Origin: Porticoccaceae bacterium
Lineage (GTDB): Bacteria > Pseudomonadota > Gammaproteobacteria > Pseudomonadales > Porticoccaceae
NCBI GenBank assembly: GCA_029246925.1
Contig: JAQWMF010000102.1
Location: forward strand, 1-55,594
Length of the DNA: 55,594 nt
Direction: 5' to 3'
The notes beneath the pieces were generated by a model. That model searched no databases. It was given only the letters and a program-made list of their open reading frames with translations, and was not told where the DNA came from. Positions 20,154 through 29,854 of this stretch are shown in pieces. The translations under genes were made by a program, and so were the position numbers. The number at the start of each line of letters is the position of its first letter. Position 1 is the first letter of the stretch.

Positions 20154-20182
20154 ATAATATCATCAGGCCAATCCTGCACCAA
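20154..20182 (-). promoter_or_regulatory. Sigma-70-type promoter candidate for trxA
   Basis: On the minus strand, TTGGTG (-35) and TATTAT (-10) are separated by exactly 17 bases, about 50 bases before the trxA start codon. The -10 matches five of six consensus bases and the -35 three of six. Confidence 0.45.
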
Positions 20183-20220
20183 TTAATACTTTCTATTTTA
20201 CGCTATTAATTTGTAACAGA

Positions 20221-21147
20221 TTATTCAAATGTTGCGACTGTTTCTTTGCCGATAACCGACGTGGGGTCTATGTGAATAATAATTTCAGATCCGGGGTAAG
20301 TTTCTAAAAGCTTAATTTCTATTTCGTCAGAAACATTGTGAGCCTGTAAAAGCGTTAGATCGTCCTCTATTTCAAGATGAAACTGAATAAACGTCATGGT
20401 GCCTGAATGTCGTGTCCTCAAGTCGTGCATCCCCTGTGCTTGGGGGTGAGATAAAGCAATTCCTTTAATATCTGCTCTTACCTCGTCAGTAAGCTCTCGA
20501 TCCATTAATTGATCTAAAGAAATGCTCGCAATACTCCAAGCGCTGTAAAGAATATAGCAGGCAATTATTCCGCCAATAATGGGGTCAAACAGATTCAAGC
20601 CTATAGTCGAGAGCCACAGAGCAAGAATTACAGCGGCATTCATAAGAATATCAGACTTATAGTGCAGGGCATCGGCACGAATGGCGACAGACTGGGTTTT
20701 TCTAATCACATAATGCTGAAAACTCACTAAAATAAGCGTCACAACAATTGAAACAACCATTACCGCAATGCCGGCAATTGGATGTTTGATTTCTGTAGGA
20801 TTGAAAAATGTCTGACCAGCTTCGAGCAACAGGAATAATGAGGATCCAGAGATAAACAGGGATTGGCTTAATCCAGCAAGAGCCTCAGCTTTACCATGAC
20901 CAAATCTGTGCTCCTTATCTGCCGGCGTCAGCGCGTGCCTGACCGCTATTAAATTAATAATTGAGGCGAATGCATCTATTACAGAATCTACCAGAGTGGC
21001 TAAAAGACTAACGGAGTCGGAGCGACCCCAAGCAATTAGTTTTACAGCAATCAAAAACACCGCAACACTAACAGAGGCGTAAGTAGCCCTCCGCAATAAG
21101 CGAGCTGTCTCAGCAGGAACTGAATTGTGTGAGCTTTTGATATCCAA
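20221..21147 (-). CDS. fieF: Cation diffusion facilitator (FieF/YiiP-like)
   Basis: The 308-residue protein has six predicted helices. The metal-site motifs are DSVIDAFAS in helix 2 (about 54-62) and ADALHYKSDILMN in helix 5 (about 158-170), matching the DxxxD and HxxxD sites of E. coli FieF. The HRFGHGKAEALAGL loop and a C-terminal cytoplasmic domain with metal-binding His residues are also present. It is expected to export zinc or ferrous iron in exchange for protons. It stands alone between trxA and hemW. Confidence 0.9.
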   Translation of the reverse strand: MDIKSSHNSVPAETARLLRRATYASVSVAVFLIAVKLIAWGRSDSVSLLATLVDSVIDAFASIINLIAVRHALTPADKEHRFGHGKAEALAGLSQSLFISGSSLFLLLEAGQTFFNPTEIKHPIAGIAVMVVSIVVTLILVSFQHYVIRKTQSVAIRADALHYKSDILMNAAVILALWLSTIGLNLFDPIIGGIIACYILYSAWSIASISLDQLMDRELTDEVRADIKGIALSHPQAQGMHDLRTRHSGTMTFIQFHLEIEDDLTLLQAHNVSDEIEIKLLETYPGSEIIIHIDPTSVIGKETVATFE

Positions 21148-21215
21148 GATAAAAATAATTTTTTATTAACTTCAGACAATTATAGCAAAAAAAGAATGTC
21201 CTCAGAAGTGAGAAA

Positions 21216-22355
21216 TTAAGAAAAGCGCTGCAGTATAGTGTCGAGAAAACGCATACCCAGATCAGTGGTGCAATACTTGGAGGATTGAGGTTTCAAAAAT
21301 CCCTCCTGCTGAAGTCGATCAATCTTAGGTCGAATCTGATCAATTAACAGGCCTGTCCGGGTTGTCAATAAATCTTCGGTCACACCAGAGGTAAGGCGCA
21401 GTCCATTCATCATGAATTCCAGTGCAAGTTGATCTTCAGCAATGGGCGTATTGGCGGCAAGCGCTGTAACTTCATGGTTGAGGTAATGGTTGGGTTGCCG
21501 TGTTTTCGCGGTGCGAATAATCTTGTTCTGGTCAGGCAGGGTTATCTTGCCATGGGCGCCTGCTCCAATGCCTATATAGTCACCAAACTGCCAATAGTTG
21601 ATATTGTGGTTGCAGTGCTCAGCATTGCGGGCGAAAGCGGAGATTTCGTACTGTTCAAAGCCTGCATCAGCCAGTGTTTTCTGCCCTAGATCCTGTATGT
21701 CCGCAAGCTGATCCTCAACCGGCAAAATAGGGGGTTTAGAGTAAAAGGCCGTATTGGGCTCGATGGTCAGTTGATACCAAGATATATGGGTTGTACCTGT
21801 GTTAATGGCAGTTTCTAAGTCGGTTATTGCCTGTGCTCGTGTTTGATTGGGCAGTCCGTGCATGAGGTCGACATTAAGGCGGTCAAAGCCTGAATTTTGC
21901 GCCATTTCAATTGCGCGACGGGCATTATTCCCATCATGGATGCGGCCTAGAGCGCTTAGGTGATCATTATTAAAGCTTTGCACGCCCAAGGAAAGGCGGT
22001 TGACCCCCGCTGATTTAAAGTCGGCAAATTTTTGCTGCTCGGCTGTGCCTGGATTGGCTTCTAGGGTGATTTCTATGTCATCTTCAAAGCCAATCAATGT
22101 TTCAGCGCGCTGAATAATCTGTTCTATTGCGCGGGCTGAAAAAAGACTGGGGGTACCGCCGCCAAAGAAGATAGAGCGAAGCTTTCTATTTTGCGCCCAA
22201 GGCAGATCATTTTTAAGATCTTTGATAAGTTTATCTAAGTACGCATTTTCCGGTATTTTATTCGCACTTTCGTGGGAGTTAAAGTCACAATAGGGGCATT
22301 TTCTAACACACCATGGAATATGAACATACAGAGATAAGGGGGGTAGCTCCAACAT
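21216..22355 (-). CDS. hemW: HemW, radical SAM heme chaperone
   Basis: The 379-residue protein begins with LYVHIPWCVRKCPYCDFNSH, containing the CxxxCxxC cluster motif. The SAM-binding GGGTPSLF follows near 66-73, with a C-terminal HemN-like domain. HemW proteins resemble coproporphyrinogen oxidase HemN but act in heme delivery. It starts on the last base of rdgB, so the two are translationally coupled. The hemW-rdgB-DUF4426-metW-metX order is the same as in Pseudomonas. Confidence 0.93.
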   Translation of the reverse strand: MLELPPLSLYVHIPWCVRKCPYCDFNSHESANKIPENAYLDKLIKDLKNDLPWAQNRKLRSIFFGGGTPSLFSARAIEQIIQRAETLIGFEDDIEITLEANPGTAEQQKFADFKSAGVNRLSLGVQSFNNDHLSALGRIHDGNNARRAIEMAQNSGFDRLNVDLMHGLPNQTRAQAITDLETAINTGTTHISWYQLTIEPNTAFYSKPPILPVEDQLADIQDLGQKTLADAGFEQYEISAFARNAEHCNHNINYWQFGDYIGIGAGAHGKITLPDQNKIIRTAKTRQPNHYLNHEVTALAANTPIAEDQLALEFMMNGLRLTSGVTEDLLTTRTGLLIDQIRPKIDRLQQEGFLKPQSSKYCTTDLGMRFLDTILQRFS

Positions 22356-22963
22356 TAGAGAGTTTTGTGCTTTAGTTTTTCGAGCAACTGATTAATGGCT
22401 TTACCGCGATGGCTAATGGTGTTTTTAACCGATTTTTCTAGTTCTGCAGCATGGCAATCTGTATCCGCAGGCTTAAAGACTGGGTCATAACCAAACCCTT
22501 CGGTGCCTTTTTCTTCGAAGGTGATTTCACCTTCCCAGGTGCCTTGGCAAATAATGGGCGTGGGGTCAGTAGCATGGGCCATAATCGCAATCACTGTTTG
22601 ATATCTGGCGTAGCGCCTATTGGCCGGCACCCCTTGCATTTCAGACATCAATTTATCGAGATTACTTTGATCGGTTGCGCCTTTACCAGAAAAGCGCGCT
22701 GAATAAATACCCGGCGCACCCTTTAAATAATCAACTTCAAGGCCAGAGTCATCTGCAATAGCGGGAAGGCCAGATTTTTCGGCGGCATGCCGCGCTTTTA
22801 ATATAGCATTCTCGACAAAGGTAAGACCGGTTTCCTCGGCATCTTCAATGCCGAGATCCTGCTGAGGAATTATATTAATTCCCAGCCCGCCTAACATATC
22901 TTGTAGTTCTCTAATTTTGCCTTTATTGGCGCTAGCTAGCACCCAATCTTTTATGTCTGTCAC
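22355..22963 (-). CDS. rdgB: Non-canonical purine NTP pyrophosphatase RdgB
   Basis: The 202-residue enzyme has LASANKGKIRELQDML at residues 8-23, IADDSGLEVDYLKGAPGIYSARF near 70 and GFGYDPVFKP near 157. These are the three blocks of the HAM1/RdgB family. It hydrolyses dITP, XTP and related non-canonical nucleotides, preventing their incorporation into DNA. It overlaps hemW by one base and follows the DUF4426 gene by 24 bases. Confidence 0.95.
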   Translation of the reverse strand: MTDIKDWVLASANKGKIRELQDMLGGLGINIIPQQDLGIEDAEETGLTFVENAILKARHAAEKSGLPAIADDSGLEVDYLKGAPGIYSARFSGKGATDQSNLDKLMSEMQGVPANRRYARYQTVIAIMAHATDPTPIICQGTWEGEITFEEKGTEGFGYDPVFKPADTDCHAAELEKSVKNTISHRGKAINQLLEKLKHKTL

Positions 22964-22987
22964 GATGGAAGTCTCATCAGGTTATGG

Positions 22988-23419
22988 TCAGTTGTGATAC
23001 ATTTTTTTTTGAAATTTAAAGCTATAGGGGCCTTGATTGCTCTGACTGTCCACGGTGATTTTGAACGTTAAAAAATCTTCGTTCTCAAATTCAAAAGGCG
23101 CTAAGTAATAAGTACTGTTTTGTTCTTTAATTGGAATAAATTCAAGTTGCTGTGACTGCTGAAAAATATTCAATACCTGACCAGAAATTTTAGCCGGCTC
23201 ACCCTGCCCCAGTGTTTTAACGACGGCAATATTGACCAAACCCTTATCTTTTCCGCGGACGAAATCGTAGGCAGCGGCCACTTCAGGCGCTATAAAGGAA
23301 CTATCAAAAGCACTGTAGAAAATTTTAGTGTCGCCATGCTGTTTATAATGACTTTGCTTCACAGGCTCTGATATTGCCATTGAGGCTAAAAGCATAGATA
23401 GCACTATAAGGTACTTCAT
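22988..23419 (-). CDS. DUF4426 family periplasmic protein
   Basis: The 143-residue protein has an N-terminal signal peptide (hydrophobic MKYLIVLSMLLASMA) and a beta-rich mature part with AYDFVRGKDKGLVNIAVV near residue 50. This corresponds to the DUF4426 gene that sits between rdgB and metW in Pseudomonas (PA0388 type). Function is unknown in the family. Its place in the operon is the main evidence for identity. It is likely exported. Confidence 0.78.
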   Translation of the reverse strand: MKYLIVLSMLLASMAISEPVKQSHYKQHGDTKIFYSAFDSSFIAPEVAAAYDFVRGKDKGLVNIAVVKTLGQGEPAKISGQVLNIFQQSQQLEFIPIKEQNSTYYLAPFEFENEDFLTFKITVDSQSNQGPYSFKFQKKMYHN

Positions 23420-23448
23420 TGGAGGCTCTCCCAGATTAGGTATTTTGG

Positions 23449-24039
23449 TTAGCGGCTTAAATGATATACCGCTGTTTCAGTAAATAGGTTTGGCCAAACT
23501 GATTTAAGCAATCTATCAGGAAAGCCATGAGTCAAAAATTGGCGGTGAAGAATATTTATAGTCCTTTCTTTACACAAAGCTTCAAAATCCGCATAGGTAA
23601 AAAAGTGAATATTGGGGGTGTCATACCACTGGTAAGCTAACTGCTTAGTCACCGGCATTCTTCCGCGAAGGCTTAGATAAGCTCTGGTGCGCCAATTGCC
23701 AAAATTAGGAAATGTGACAATACCTTTGCCGCCAATGCGCAAAATCTCATCTAAAACCAAATGAGGATAACGAAGCGCTTGCAGCGTATGGGTCATCAAA
23801 ACAGTATCAAAACTCTGGTCGGCAAAATTTTTCAAACCTTTGTTAAGGTCATGCTCAATAACATTCACGCCTTTCTCAAGGCAGCTACCAATGGATTTAG
23901 GGTCAATTTCTAGCCCATAGCCTAGAACCTTGCGTTGATCTCTCAAGCTAGCCAATAAGGTGCCATCACCGCAGCCTACATCTAAAACGCGCGATCCCGG
24001 CTCAATCCATTGCTCAATAAAGTCAATATTATGGTTCAT
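23449..24039 (-). CDS. metW: Methionine biosynthesis protein MetW
   Basis: The 196-residue class I methyltransferase-like protein has the SAM motif [17 protein letters not shown] near residue 18 and [12 protein letters not shown] near 106. It always travels with metX in this lineage and is thought to work with MetX in homoserine acylation, though its biochemical activity is not settled. The start codon overlaps the metX stop by four bases, strongly suggesting translational coupling. Confidence 0.92.
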   Translation of the reverse strand: MNHNIDFIEQWIEPGSRVLDVGCGDGTLLASLRDQRKVLGYGLEIDPKSIGSCLEKGVNVIEHDLNKGLKNFADQSFDTVLMTHTLQALRYPHLVLDEILRIGGKGIVTFPNFGNWRTRAYLSLRGRMPVTKQLAYQWYDTPNIHFFTYADFEALCKERTINILHRQFLTHGFPDRLLKSVWPNLFTETAVYHLSR

Positions 24040-25211
24040 TGGGCGCCCTCAAGTTGATCGGCCAGCCTACTTAAATAGCCGCCAAGCGCCTCTTGATAGC
24101 GTTGATTAGGCAACAAAAAGGCGTCATGCCCATGATCTGAGTCAATAGCGATATAGGATACATCTTTGCCTGCGGCTATTAATGCATCCGTGAGTTCTCT
24201 GGATCTAGCAGGTGAAAAGCGCCAGTCACTGCTAAAAGAAACAACCAAGAACTTACATTTAGCATGTTTAAATGCTGCAACAGGATCATGGTTATACTCT
24301 CTTGCAAGATCGAAATAATCGAGCATTTTAGTGATAAGAATATATGAGTTAGCATCAAAAAAATCAGAAAATTTATCGCCCTGATAATTTAAATAACTTT
24401 CAATTTGAAATTCAACCGGCTCCGTTTTGCCTTGTAGCAGGTCGCCTGCTTTTAAGTCGCGGCCAAATTTTTGCCCCATTAATTCATCGGACAAATAGGT
24501 AACATGACCAATCATGCGAGCTAGCGCTAGGCCGCGATGGGGAATTTTATTTTCCTGTAAGTAGTTGCCATCGCAAAAATCAGCATCAGATTTTATTGCC
24601 TTTCGAGCAATTTCATTAAACGCTATATTTTGGGCGGTTAGCTTCATGGAAGAGGCGATAACCACGGCATGTTGCAACTTATCCGGGTGCTCTAGGGACC
24701 AACGCATAGCCTGCATGCCGCCAAGACTGCCACCTACTACCGCGGCCCAGCAGTCAATATTGAGGTGCGCCATTAAAAGTCGCTGAGACTCTACCCAATC
24801 TCTTGCTCTTAAAGGGGGAAAGTTCGCGCCGAAGGGTTTGCCTGTGTCAGGATTGTCTGAGGCGGGTCCAGTGCTACCAAAGCAACTGCCGATATTGTTG
24901 ACACAAACAATAAAAAAGCGATTGCTGTCGATAGGCTTTCCCGGGCCAATATATTGATCCCACCAGCCGGGCTTGGGATCATCTTTATAAAACCCAGCCG
25001 CATGGTGATTTCCGCTAAGCGCATGGCAGATAAGAATCGCATTGCTACACTCTTTGTTTAGCTTGCCGTAGGTCTCATACACCAGCGTATGGCTTGGCAA
25101 AACAACACCACAGGCTAGCTTGAGCGGCTGCTCTATCAGTACCTTTTGGGGTTTAACCCAGCCTACTGATTCGCTGAGATCTTTTTGTGTATCCGATGTT
25201 TCTAATGACAT
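24036..25211 (-). CDS. metX: Homoserine O-acyltransferase MetX
   Basis: The alpha/beta-hydrolase-fold enzyme has [15 protein letters not shown] near residue 62, the nucleophile elbow [14 protein letters not shown] near 160 and the catalytic Asp/His pair in [13 protein letters not shown] near the C-terminus. It acylates homoserine for methionine synthesis. Many MetW-paired MetX proteins use succinyl-CoA rather than acetyl-CoA, which cannot be settled by eye. I chose the ATG at 25211 over the TTG two codons earlier; neither has a strong ribosome-binding site. Confidence 0.93.
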   Translation of the reverse strand: MSLETSDTQKDLSESVGWVKPQKVLIEQPLKLACGVVLPSHTLVYETYGKLNKECSNAILICHALSGNHHAAGFYKDDPKPGWWDQYIGPGKPIDSNRFFIVCVNNIGSCFGSTGPASDNPDTGKPFGANFPPLRARDWVESQRLLMAHLNIDCWAAVVGGSLGGMQAMRWSLEHPDKLQHAVVIASSMKLTAQNIAFNEIARKAIKSDADFCDGNYLQENKIPHRGLALARMIGHVTYLSDELMGQKFGRDLKAGDLLQGKTEPVEFQIESYLNYQGDKFSDFFDANSYILITKMLDYFDLAREYNHDPVAAFKHAKCKFLVVSFSSDWRFSPARSRELTDALIAAGKDVSYIAIDSDHGHDAFLLPNQRYQEALGGYLSRLADQLEGAQ

Positions 25212-25404
25212 AGGCAAATTTATTTAAATGTTGGCTTACAAGTCTAAGAGTGCCTAGACGTTTAAGCAATAGTATAGGTTCAAAGTATTGTTTATATACA
25301 TTAAATACCCGTAAAGTTATGGCGTTTAGTCGCTGATTTTTACTACTATACCTGATATGGTCGAGCGATTTGACTTAAATTGAATTGATGAGTGAGAAGG
25401 CAAT

Positions 25405-26454
25405 ATGGAATATCGATCACTGGGTAAAACAGGTTTGCGGGTGCCATTAATTGGCTTAGGGACCATGACATGGGGAGAGCAAAACAACCTTCAGCAGGCC
25501 TGTGAGCAAATGGATTACGCCCTTTCTAGAGGCGTCAATTTGTTTGATGTAGCGGAAATGTACCCAGTGCCGCCTCGCGCTAAAACAGTTGGCGCAACAG
25601 AGCGCTGCGTGGGTGAGTGGCTTGCGCAAACAGGCAAGCGTGCGGATATAATTTTGGCGACTAAGGTAACCGGTCGTGCAGATCAAAAAAATTCAGCACT
25701 TACACATATTCGAGATGGCGCGCGCCTGAGCAGAGACCATATACGCCGAGCTATAGAGGGCTCGCTAGAGCGAATGCAAACAGACTATATTGATCTTTAT
25801 CAGGTGCACTGGCCAGAGCGTGCCACCAACTATTTTGGCGCTCGAGGCTATCGCCATAACCCAGATGGCGATGGTATAGCTATAGAAGAAACCCTGAGAG
25901 CACTATCTGAGTTAGTCGATGAGGGGCTAGTCAAGCAGATTGGAATTTCCAATGAAACGCCTTGGGGCACTATGGAATACCTGCGTCTTGCCGCCGATCA
26001 TGGACTGCCTACAGTAGCCAGTATTCAAAATGTGTATAATTTATTAAATCGCCAATTTGAAACTGGTCTTGCCGAGATGTCCATAAGGGAAAATGTTGGA
26101 TTGCTGGCTTATTCGCCTATGGCGTTTGGCGTCTTGAGCGGAAAATATTTAGCGGGGCAAAAACCCTCTGGTGCAAGACTTACGCTGTTTGACCGCTTTA
26201 CTCGCTATGATAGCCCCCAGTCCCTAGCGGCTACCGAAGCCTATGCACAGATTGCCAGCCAACAGGGTATAAGTCTTGCTCAAATGTCATTGGCGTTTGT
26301 ATGTCAGCAGCCATTTGTTGCCAGCTGTCTTATCGGAGCGACAACTATGCAACAATTAAAAGAAAATATTGATGCCGTCGAGTTAACTTTGAGCGATGAA
26401 GTGATGGCAGAGATAGAGGCTGTTCATAATTGTTATCCAGATCCAGCCCCCTGA
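25405..26454 (+). CDS. tas: Tas-like NADP(H)-dependent aldo/keto reductase
   Basis: The 349-residue protein reads like E. coli Tas over its length: LGLGTMTWGEQN near residue 17, DVAEMYPVPPR near 48 with the catalytic Tyr, DYIDLYQVHWPER near 126-138 and a C-terminal IEAVHNCYPDPAP. Tas is a cytoplasmic beta-barrel aldo/keto reductase of uncertain physiological substrate. It is on the plus strand and interrupts an otherwise minus-strand block, between metX and yggT. An AGAAGG ribosome-binding site precedes the ATG. Confidence 0.88.
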   Translation: MEYRSLGKTGLRVPLIGLGTMTWGEQNNLQQACEQMDYALSRGVNLFDVAEMYPVPPRAKTVGATERCVGEWLAQTGKRADIILATKVTGRADQKNSALTHIRDGARLSRDHIRRAIEGSLERMQTDYIDLYQVHWPERATNYFGARGYRHNPDGDGIAIEETLRALSELVDEGLVKQIGISNETPWGTMEYLRLAADHGLPTVASIQNVYNLLNRQFETGLAEMSIRENVGLLAYSPMAFGVLSGKYLAGQKPSGARLTLFDRFTRYDSPQSLAATEAYAQIASQQGISLAQMSLAFVCQQPFVASCLIGATTMQQLKENIDAVELTLSDEVMAEIEAVHNCYPDPAP

Positions 26455-26468
26455 TTAGAACCAATATC

Positions 26469-26490
26469 GGCTGCTACATGAGTAGCGGCC
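26469..26490. other. Hairpin at the tas/yggT convergent junction
   Basis: A nine-base stem (GGCTGCTAC with GTAGCGGCC, one G-T wobble) closes an ATGA loop and overlaps the yggT stop codon. No T tract follows on either strand. It may protect 3' ends or limit read-through between the two genes. Confidence 0.35.
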
Positions 26491-27043
26491 GAATTTGCAT
26501 AGCAATGATAGGAAGGATTTGCGCGCGAATGATCATCAGTGTAAAAATCGCAACCATAGGTGATATATCAATCATGCCAAGAGGCGGAATAAACCGTCTA
26601 AAAATATTGGTGTAGGGCAAAATCACCTGACCAACTAGGCGTGCAGCGGGATGGGGTGGCGTGCCGATCCAGCTGAAAATAACTAAGATAAATACGCCGT
26701 AAAAATAAATTGTTATCAATGTGCGCAATAGTTCGAACGCTGCCAGTGCTAAAAACGCAAAAATCCCCACCGAAAGCAATCCATTTGCCGCCGCTATCAG
26801 GATAAAAAAGCTCCACTTAACCAAAATGGCAGCCGTCAATACGGCCAGATTAAAGCGCCCCATAGTTGGCATTAATCTTTGTAGTGGTGCAACAATCGGC
26901 GTGCAGATCTTAAGTATGCCCTGAGAAACGGGGTTATAAAAATCAGCCTGTGTTAGTTGAAGTAAAAACCGAATCAAAAGCAGGGTGGCAATGATGTCTG
27001 TGGCATACTTTAAAATAAAAATTACTGTTTCATTCATAGTCAA
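26474..27043 (-). CDS. yggT: YggT family membrane protein
   Basis: The 189-residue protein has two copies of the YGGT repeat, each a pair of helices: about residues 8-90 with the RFLLQLTQADFYNPVSQ block, and about 95-180 with IGTPPHPAARLVGQVILPYTN. The family has been linked to membrane and osmotic functions but remains poorly defined. It is 47 bases downstream of proC in the usual yggS-proC-yggT order. Confidence 0.88.
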   Translation of the reverse strand: MTMNETVIFILKYATDIIATLLLIRFLLQLTQADFYNPVSQGILKICTPIVAPLQRLMPTMGRFNLAVLTAAILVKWSFFILIAAANGLLSVGIFAFLALAAFELLRTLITIYFYGVFILVIFSWIGTPPHPAARLVGQVILPYTNIFRRFIPPLGMIDISPMVAIFTLMIIRAQILPIIAMQIRPLLM

Positions 27044-27090
27044 AAACTCAATTAGGTCGTTGAGGGCTTAGACAGCCAGTGTGGGCGATA

Positions 27091-27906
27091 TTAACCTGCA
27101 AAATCATCAGACATTTCTTTGGCACGGTCTAATGCGCCAGTCATTGCTACACGAAAAACATTCTCCAGATCTTGAGATTGGAACGATTCGATTGCCGCTT
27201 GAGTTGTTCCCCCTGGTGATGTTACTTGCTGGCGAAGCTCTTCTGGGGTCTTATCAGACGCTAGAGCTAAACGTGCAGCGCCCAAGGCCGTATGCAGGGT
27301 TAGCTGAGAGGATGTTTGGTTATCAAGACCTAACTCTTGAGCCACTTTTAGCATAGCTTCATAGATTAAGAAAAAGTAGGCAGGGCCACTTCCGGACACC
27401 GCAGTCACAGCATCTATTTGCGACTCCTGATCAACCCAGCAGGCATAGCCTACAGCTGTAAATATATTTTCAATGATTGATTGTTGGTCTGCACTAAGTG
27501 ATTGACTGGCAAACAGGCCGGTGGCGCCAGACTGTACCATAGCCGGCGTATTGGGCATGGCGCGGACTATTTTTAATGTTTGACCCAGCCAGTTTTGCAG
27601 TGCACTTACTGGAATGCCTGCAGCAATTGAAACCACAATAGGCCCATGGCCTAGAGCGGTAGCAAGGGGTGATGCGACCGCCCCCAAAATTTGTGGCTTA
27701 ACGGCCAACACCACAATATCTGCTTGAGAAACAGCGGCTATATTGTCTTTGGTCGTTAATATTCCATGAGTCGATGCAATTCGCTGGCGTGAGGCCTCAT
27801 TAGGCTCGCTGACCATAATGTCATGGCTGGAAAATCCATTGGCTAGCATGCCGCCAATAAGACATGACGCCATATTGCCGCCGCCGATAAAGACTATTTT
27901 ACTCAT
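27091..27906 (-). CDS. proC: Pyrroline-5-carboxylate reductase ProC
   Basis: The 271-residue protein has the N-terminal dinucleotide-binding motif FIGGGNMASCLIGG, VLAVKPQ near residue 66 and the C-terminal signature AVSGSGPAYFFLIYEAM near 165. It catalyses the last step of proline synthesis with NAD(P)H. It follows yggS after 15 bases, and the order is that of many gammaproteobacteria. Confidence 0.96.
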   Translation of the reverse strand: MSKIVFIGGGNMASCLIGGMLANGFSSHDIMVSEPNEASRQRIASTHGILTTKDNIAAVSQADIVVLAVKPQILGAVASPLATALGHGPIVVSIAAGIPVSALQNWLGQTLKIVRAMPNTPAMVQSGATGLFASQSLSADQQSIIENIFTAVGYACWVDQESQIDAVTAVSGSGPAYFFLIYEAMLKVAQELGLDNQTSSQLTLHTALGAARLALASDKTPEELRQQVTSPGGTTQAAIESFQSQDLENVFRVAMTGALDRAKEMSDDFAG

Positions 27907-27921
27907 GGTATTTTAAATTCC

Positions 27922-28629
27922 TCATAATGTGGCTTTGCCAGTTCTTGGCCCAAAAATATCTGTACCCACGCGCAAGATGGTGGCCCCTTCAAGGACAGCT
28001 GCTTCGATATCTCCAGACATTCCCATTGAGAGAGTATCTAGTTTTTGAGAATTGTCCAGTTGTCGATTAATTTCTTCTTTCAGCAAGCGCAGGTCGCGAA
28101 ATGGTCGACGCTGGCTATCTATATCATGGCGCGCCATAGGGATTGCCATAAGTCCGCGTAAGCACAGGTTCGGCAGTTCGCTGATCGACTGGGCTAAATC
28201 CCAGGCTTGATCAGGCATAAGACCTGACTTGCTTGGCTCATTATCAATGTTAATCTGCAGGCAGATATTTAATGGGCCTAAGCTTTCAGGTCTTTGATCA
28301 TTTAAGCGCTTGGCAATTTTTAATCTATCTACAGTATGAACCCAGCTAAAATTTTCAGCCACCTGTTTGGTTTTATTAGATTGAAGCGGGCCAATAAAGT
28401 GCCACTCGGCGGAGATTGATGCCAAGCTCTTTATTTTATTGAGCGCTTCCTGCAAATAGTTTTCACCAAATGCACTTAGACCCTTAGAAAAAGCGAGTTG
28501 AATGTCTTCTTCACTACGGGTTTTGCTTACAGCTAAAAGCTGCAAAGTCTGTGGATCGCGCGCTGCTTTAGCTGCGGAATGTTCAATTCGCGCCATCACT
28601 GCAGAAATATTTTTTTCAATGATTTCCAT
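27922..28629 (-). CDS. yggS: YggS/PLPBP family PLP homeostasis protein
   Basis: The 235-residue protein has the PLP-binding lysine in LLAVSKTR near residue 36, FGENYLQEA near 54, WHFIGPLQSNK near 77 and a C-terminal SMGMSGDIEAA block. This family binds pyridoxal phosphate on a single-domain TIM barrel and balances cellular PLP and amino-acid pools; it is not a classical enzyme. It is divergent from pilT across 190 bases. Confidence 0.95.
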   Translation of the reverse strand: MEIIEKNISAVMARIEHSAAKAARDPQTLQLLAVSKTRSEEDIQLAFSKGLSAFGENYLQEALNKIKSLASISAEWHFIGPLQSNKTKQVAENFSWVHTVDRLKIAKRLNDQRPESLGPLNICLQINIDNEPSKSGLMPDQAWDLAQSISELPNLCLRGLMAIPMARHDIDSQRRPFRDLRLLKEEINRQLDNSQKLDTLSMGMSGDIEAAVLEGATILRVGTDIFGPRTGKATL

Positions 28630-28819
28630 AGGGTTTAAGTCTACATTGGTATGGAAAAATACGATATTAATTTGCCTGCATTTTATTATGCTATATTAAA
28701 TATATTGTTATCGTGGTCGTAACGGTATCACATGGAGTATTTTGACGACCTTATAGGCGATCAGCAATAACTTTGTAACAATTGTCATATACTAATAATT
28801 CAAAGGATTGGAAATTATT

Positions 28820-29854
28820 ATGGAAATCTCAAATTTACTCGAAATAACTCTTGAAGCAGGGGCCTCAGATCTGCATCTCTCCACAGGCTTGCCGCCCATT
28901 TTGCGAATTGATGGCGAAATGCAAGCAACATCACTGCCACCCCTTGAGCAGCCACAAATTAAGCGCCTAGTCTATGGGCTTATGAGCGATAGGCAGGTTG
29001 GATTATTTGAAAAAAATTCTGAAATAGATCTTGCTTGGGAATTATCTAGGCGCGCTCGTTTTAGAGTTAATATTTTTAAACAGCACCGCGGTATAACGGC
29101 AGTATTTCGGGCTATCCCTCTTGCTATACCCACTTTGGCGGAGCTCGGCTTAGGTGGAATTTATCAAAAAATAACAGGAAAACCCCGTGGTTTGGTTCTG
29201 ATTACTGGAGCATCTGGTTCTGGTAAATCGACCACATTGGCGGCAATGATTAAGCATATTAATGATTCTAGTCGCAAACATATCGTCACTCTTGAAGATC
29301 CGATTGAGTATGTTCATTCAAGCAGTAAAAGCGTAGTTAATCAGCGCCAAATAGGTCGAGATGCCAGTAGTTTTGATCGCGCCTTACGATCTGCGATGCG
29401 TGAGGATCCAGATGTGATTATGGTTGGCGAAATGCGCGATCTAGAAACGGTCAGAATGGCCCTTGCGGCCGCTGAGACAGGGCATTTAGTTCTGGCAACA
29501 CTGCATACGGCTGGTGCTGCCGCTTCGATAAACCGCATTATTGATATGTTTCCCTCTGAAGAAAGGCAGTTAGTGCGCACTATGCTTGCAGAATCATTAC
29601 AGGCAGTGGCATCCCAAACGCTGCTAAGGCGCAAAAGTGGTGGTCGTGTTGTCGCTAGTGAGATAATGGTGACAACGTCCGCTATCAAAAACTTGATCCG
29701 CAGTGATCGTGTGGCTGAAATTCATTCTGCGCTTCAAACCGGAGCGGCATCGGGAATGACGACCATGGATCAAAGTCTTAGCAGGTTGGTGGGCAAAGGT
29801 CTTGTAAGTCGCGATCTGACATCGTCAAAAGTGACATCTCGCTGGGCGAGCTAG
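28820..29854 (+). CDS. pilT: Type IV pilus retraction ATPase PilT
   Basis: The protein has the PAS-like N-terminal domain (EAGASDLHLSTGLPP near residue 14), Walker A ITGASGSGKSTT near 133, the Asp and His boxes and the AIRNLIR-like motif as AIKNLIR. It powers pilus retraction and twitching motility. The frame extends upstream to a TTG, but the ATG at 28820 fits the family start and has GGA seven bases before it. The usual partner pilU does not follow; the next gene is convergent ruvX. Confidence 0.94.
   Translation: MEISNLLEITLEAGASDLHLSTGLPPILRIDGEMQATSLPPLEQPQIKRLVYGLMSDRQVGLFEKNSEIDLAWELSRRARFRVNIFKQHRGITAVFRAIPLAIPTLAELGLGGIYQKITGKPRGLVLITGASGSGKSTTLAAMIKHINDSSRKHIVTLEDPIEYVHSSSKSVVNQRQIGRDASSFDRALRSAMREDPDVIMVGEMRDLETVRMALAAAETGHLVLATLHTAGAAASINRIIDMFPSEERQLVRTMLAESLQAVASQTLLRRKSGGRVVASEIMVTTSAIKNLIRSDRVAEIHSALQTGAASGMTTMDQSLSRLVGKGLVSRDLTSSKVTSRWAS

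Noticed and set aside
28770-28795. Pho-box-like sequence upstream of pilT (TTGTAAC and TGTCATA)
   Set aside because: The repeats match the PhoB consensus poorly and the spacing is not clearly 11 bases; there is no phosphate-related gene nearby.
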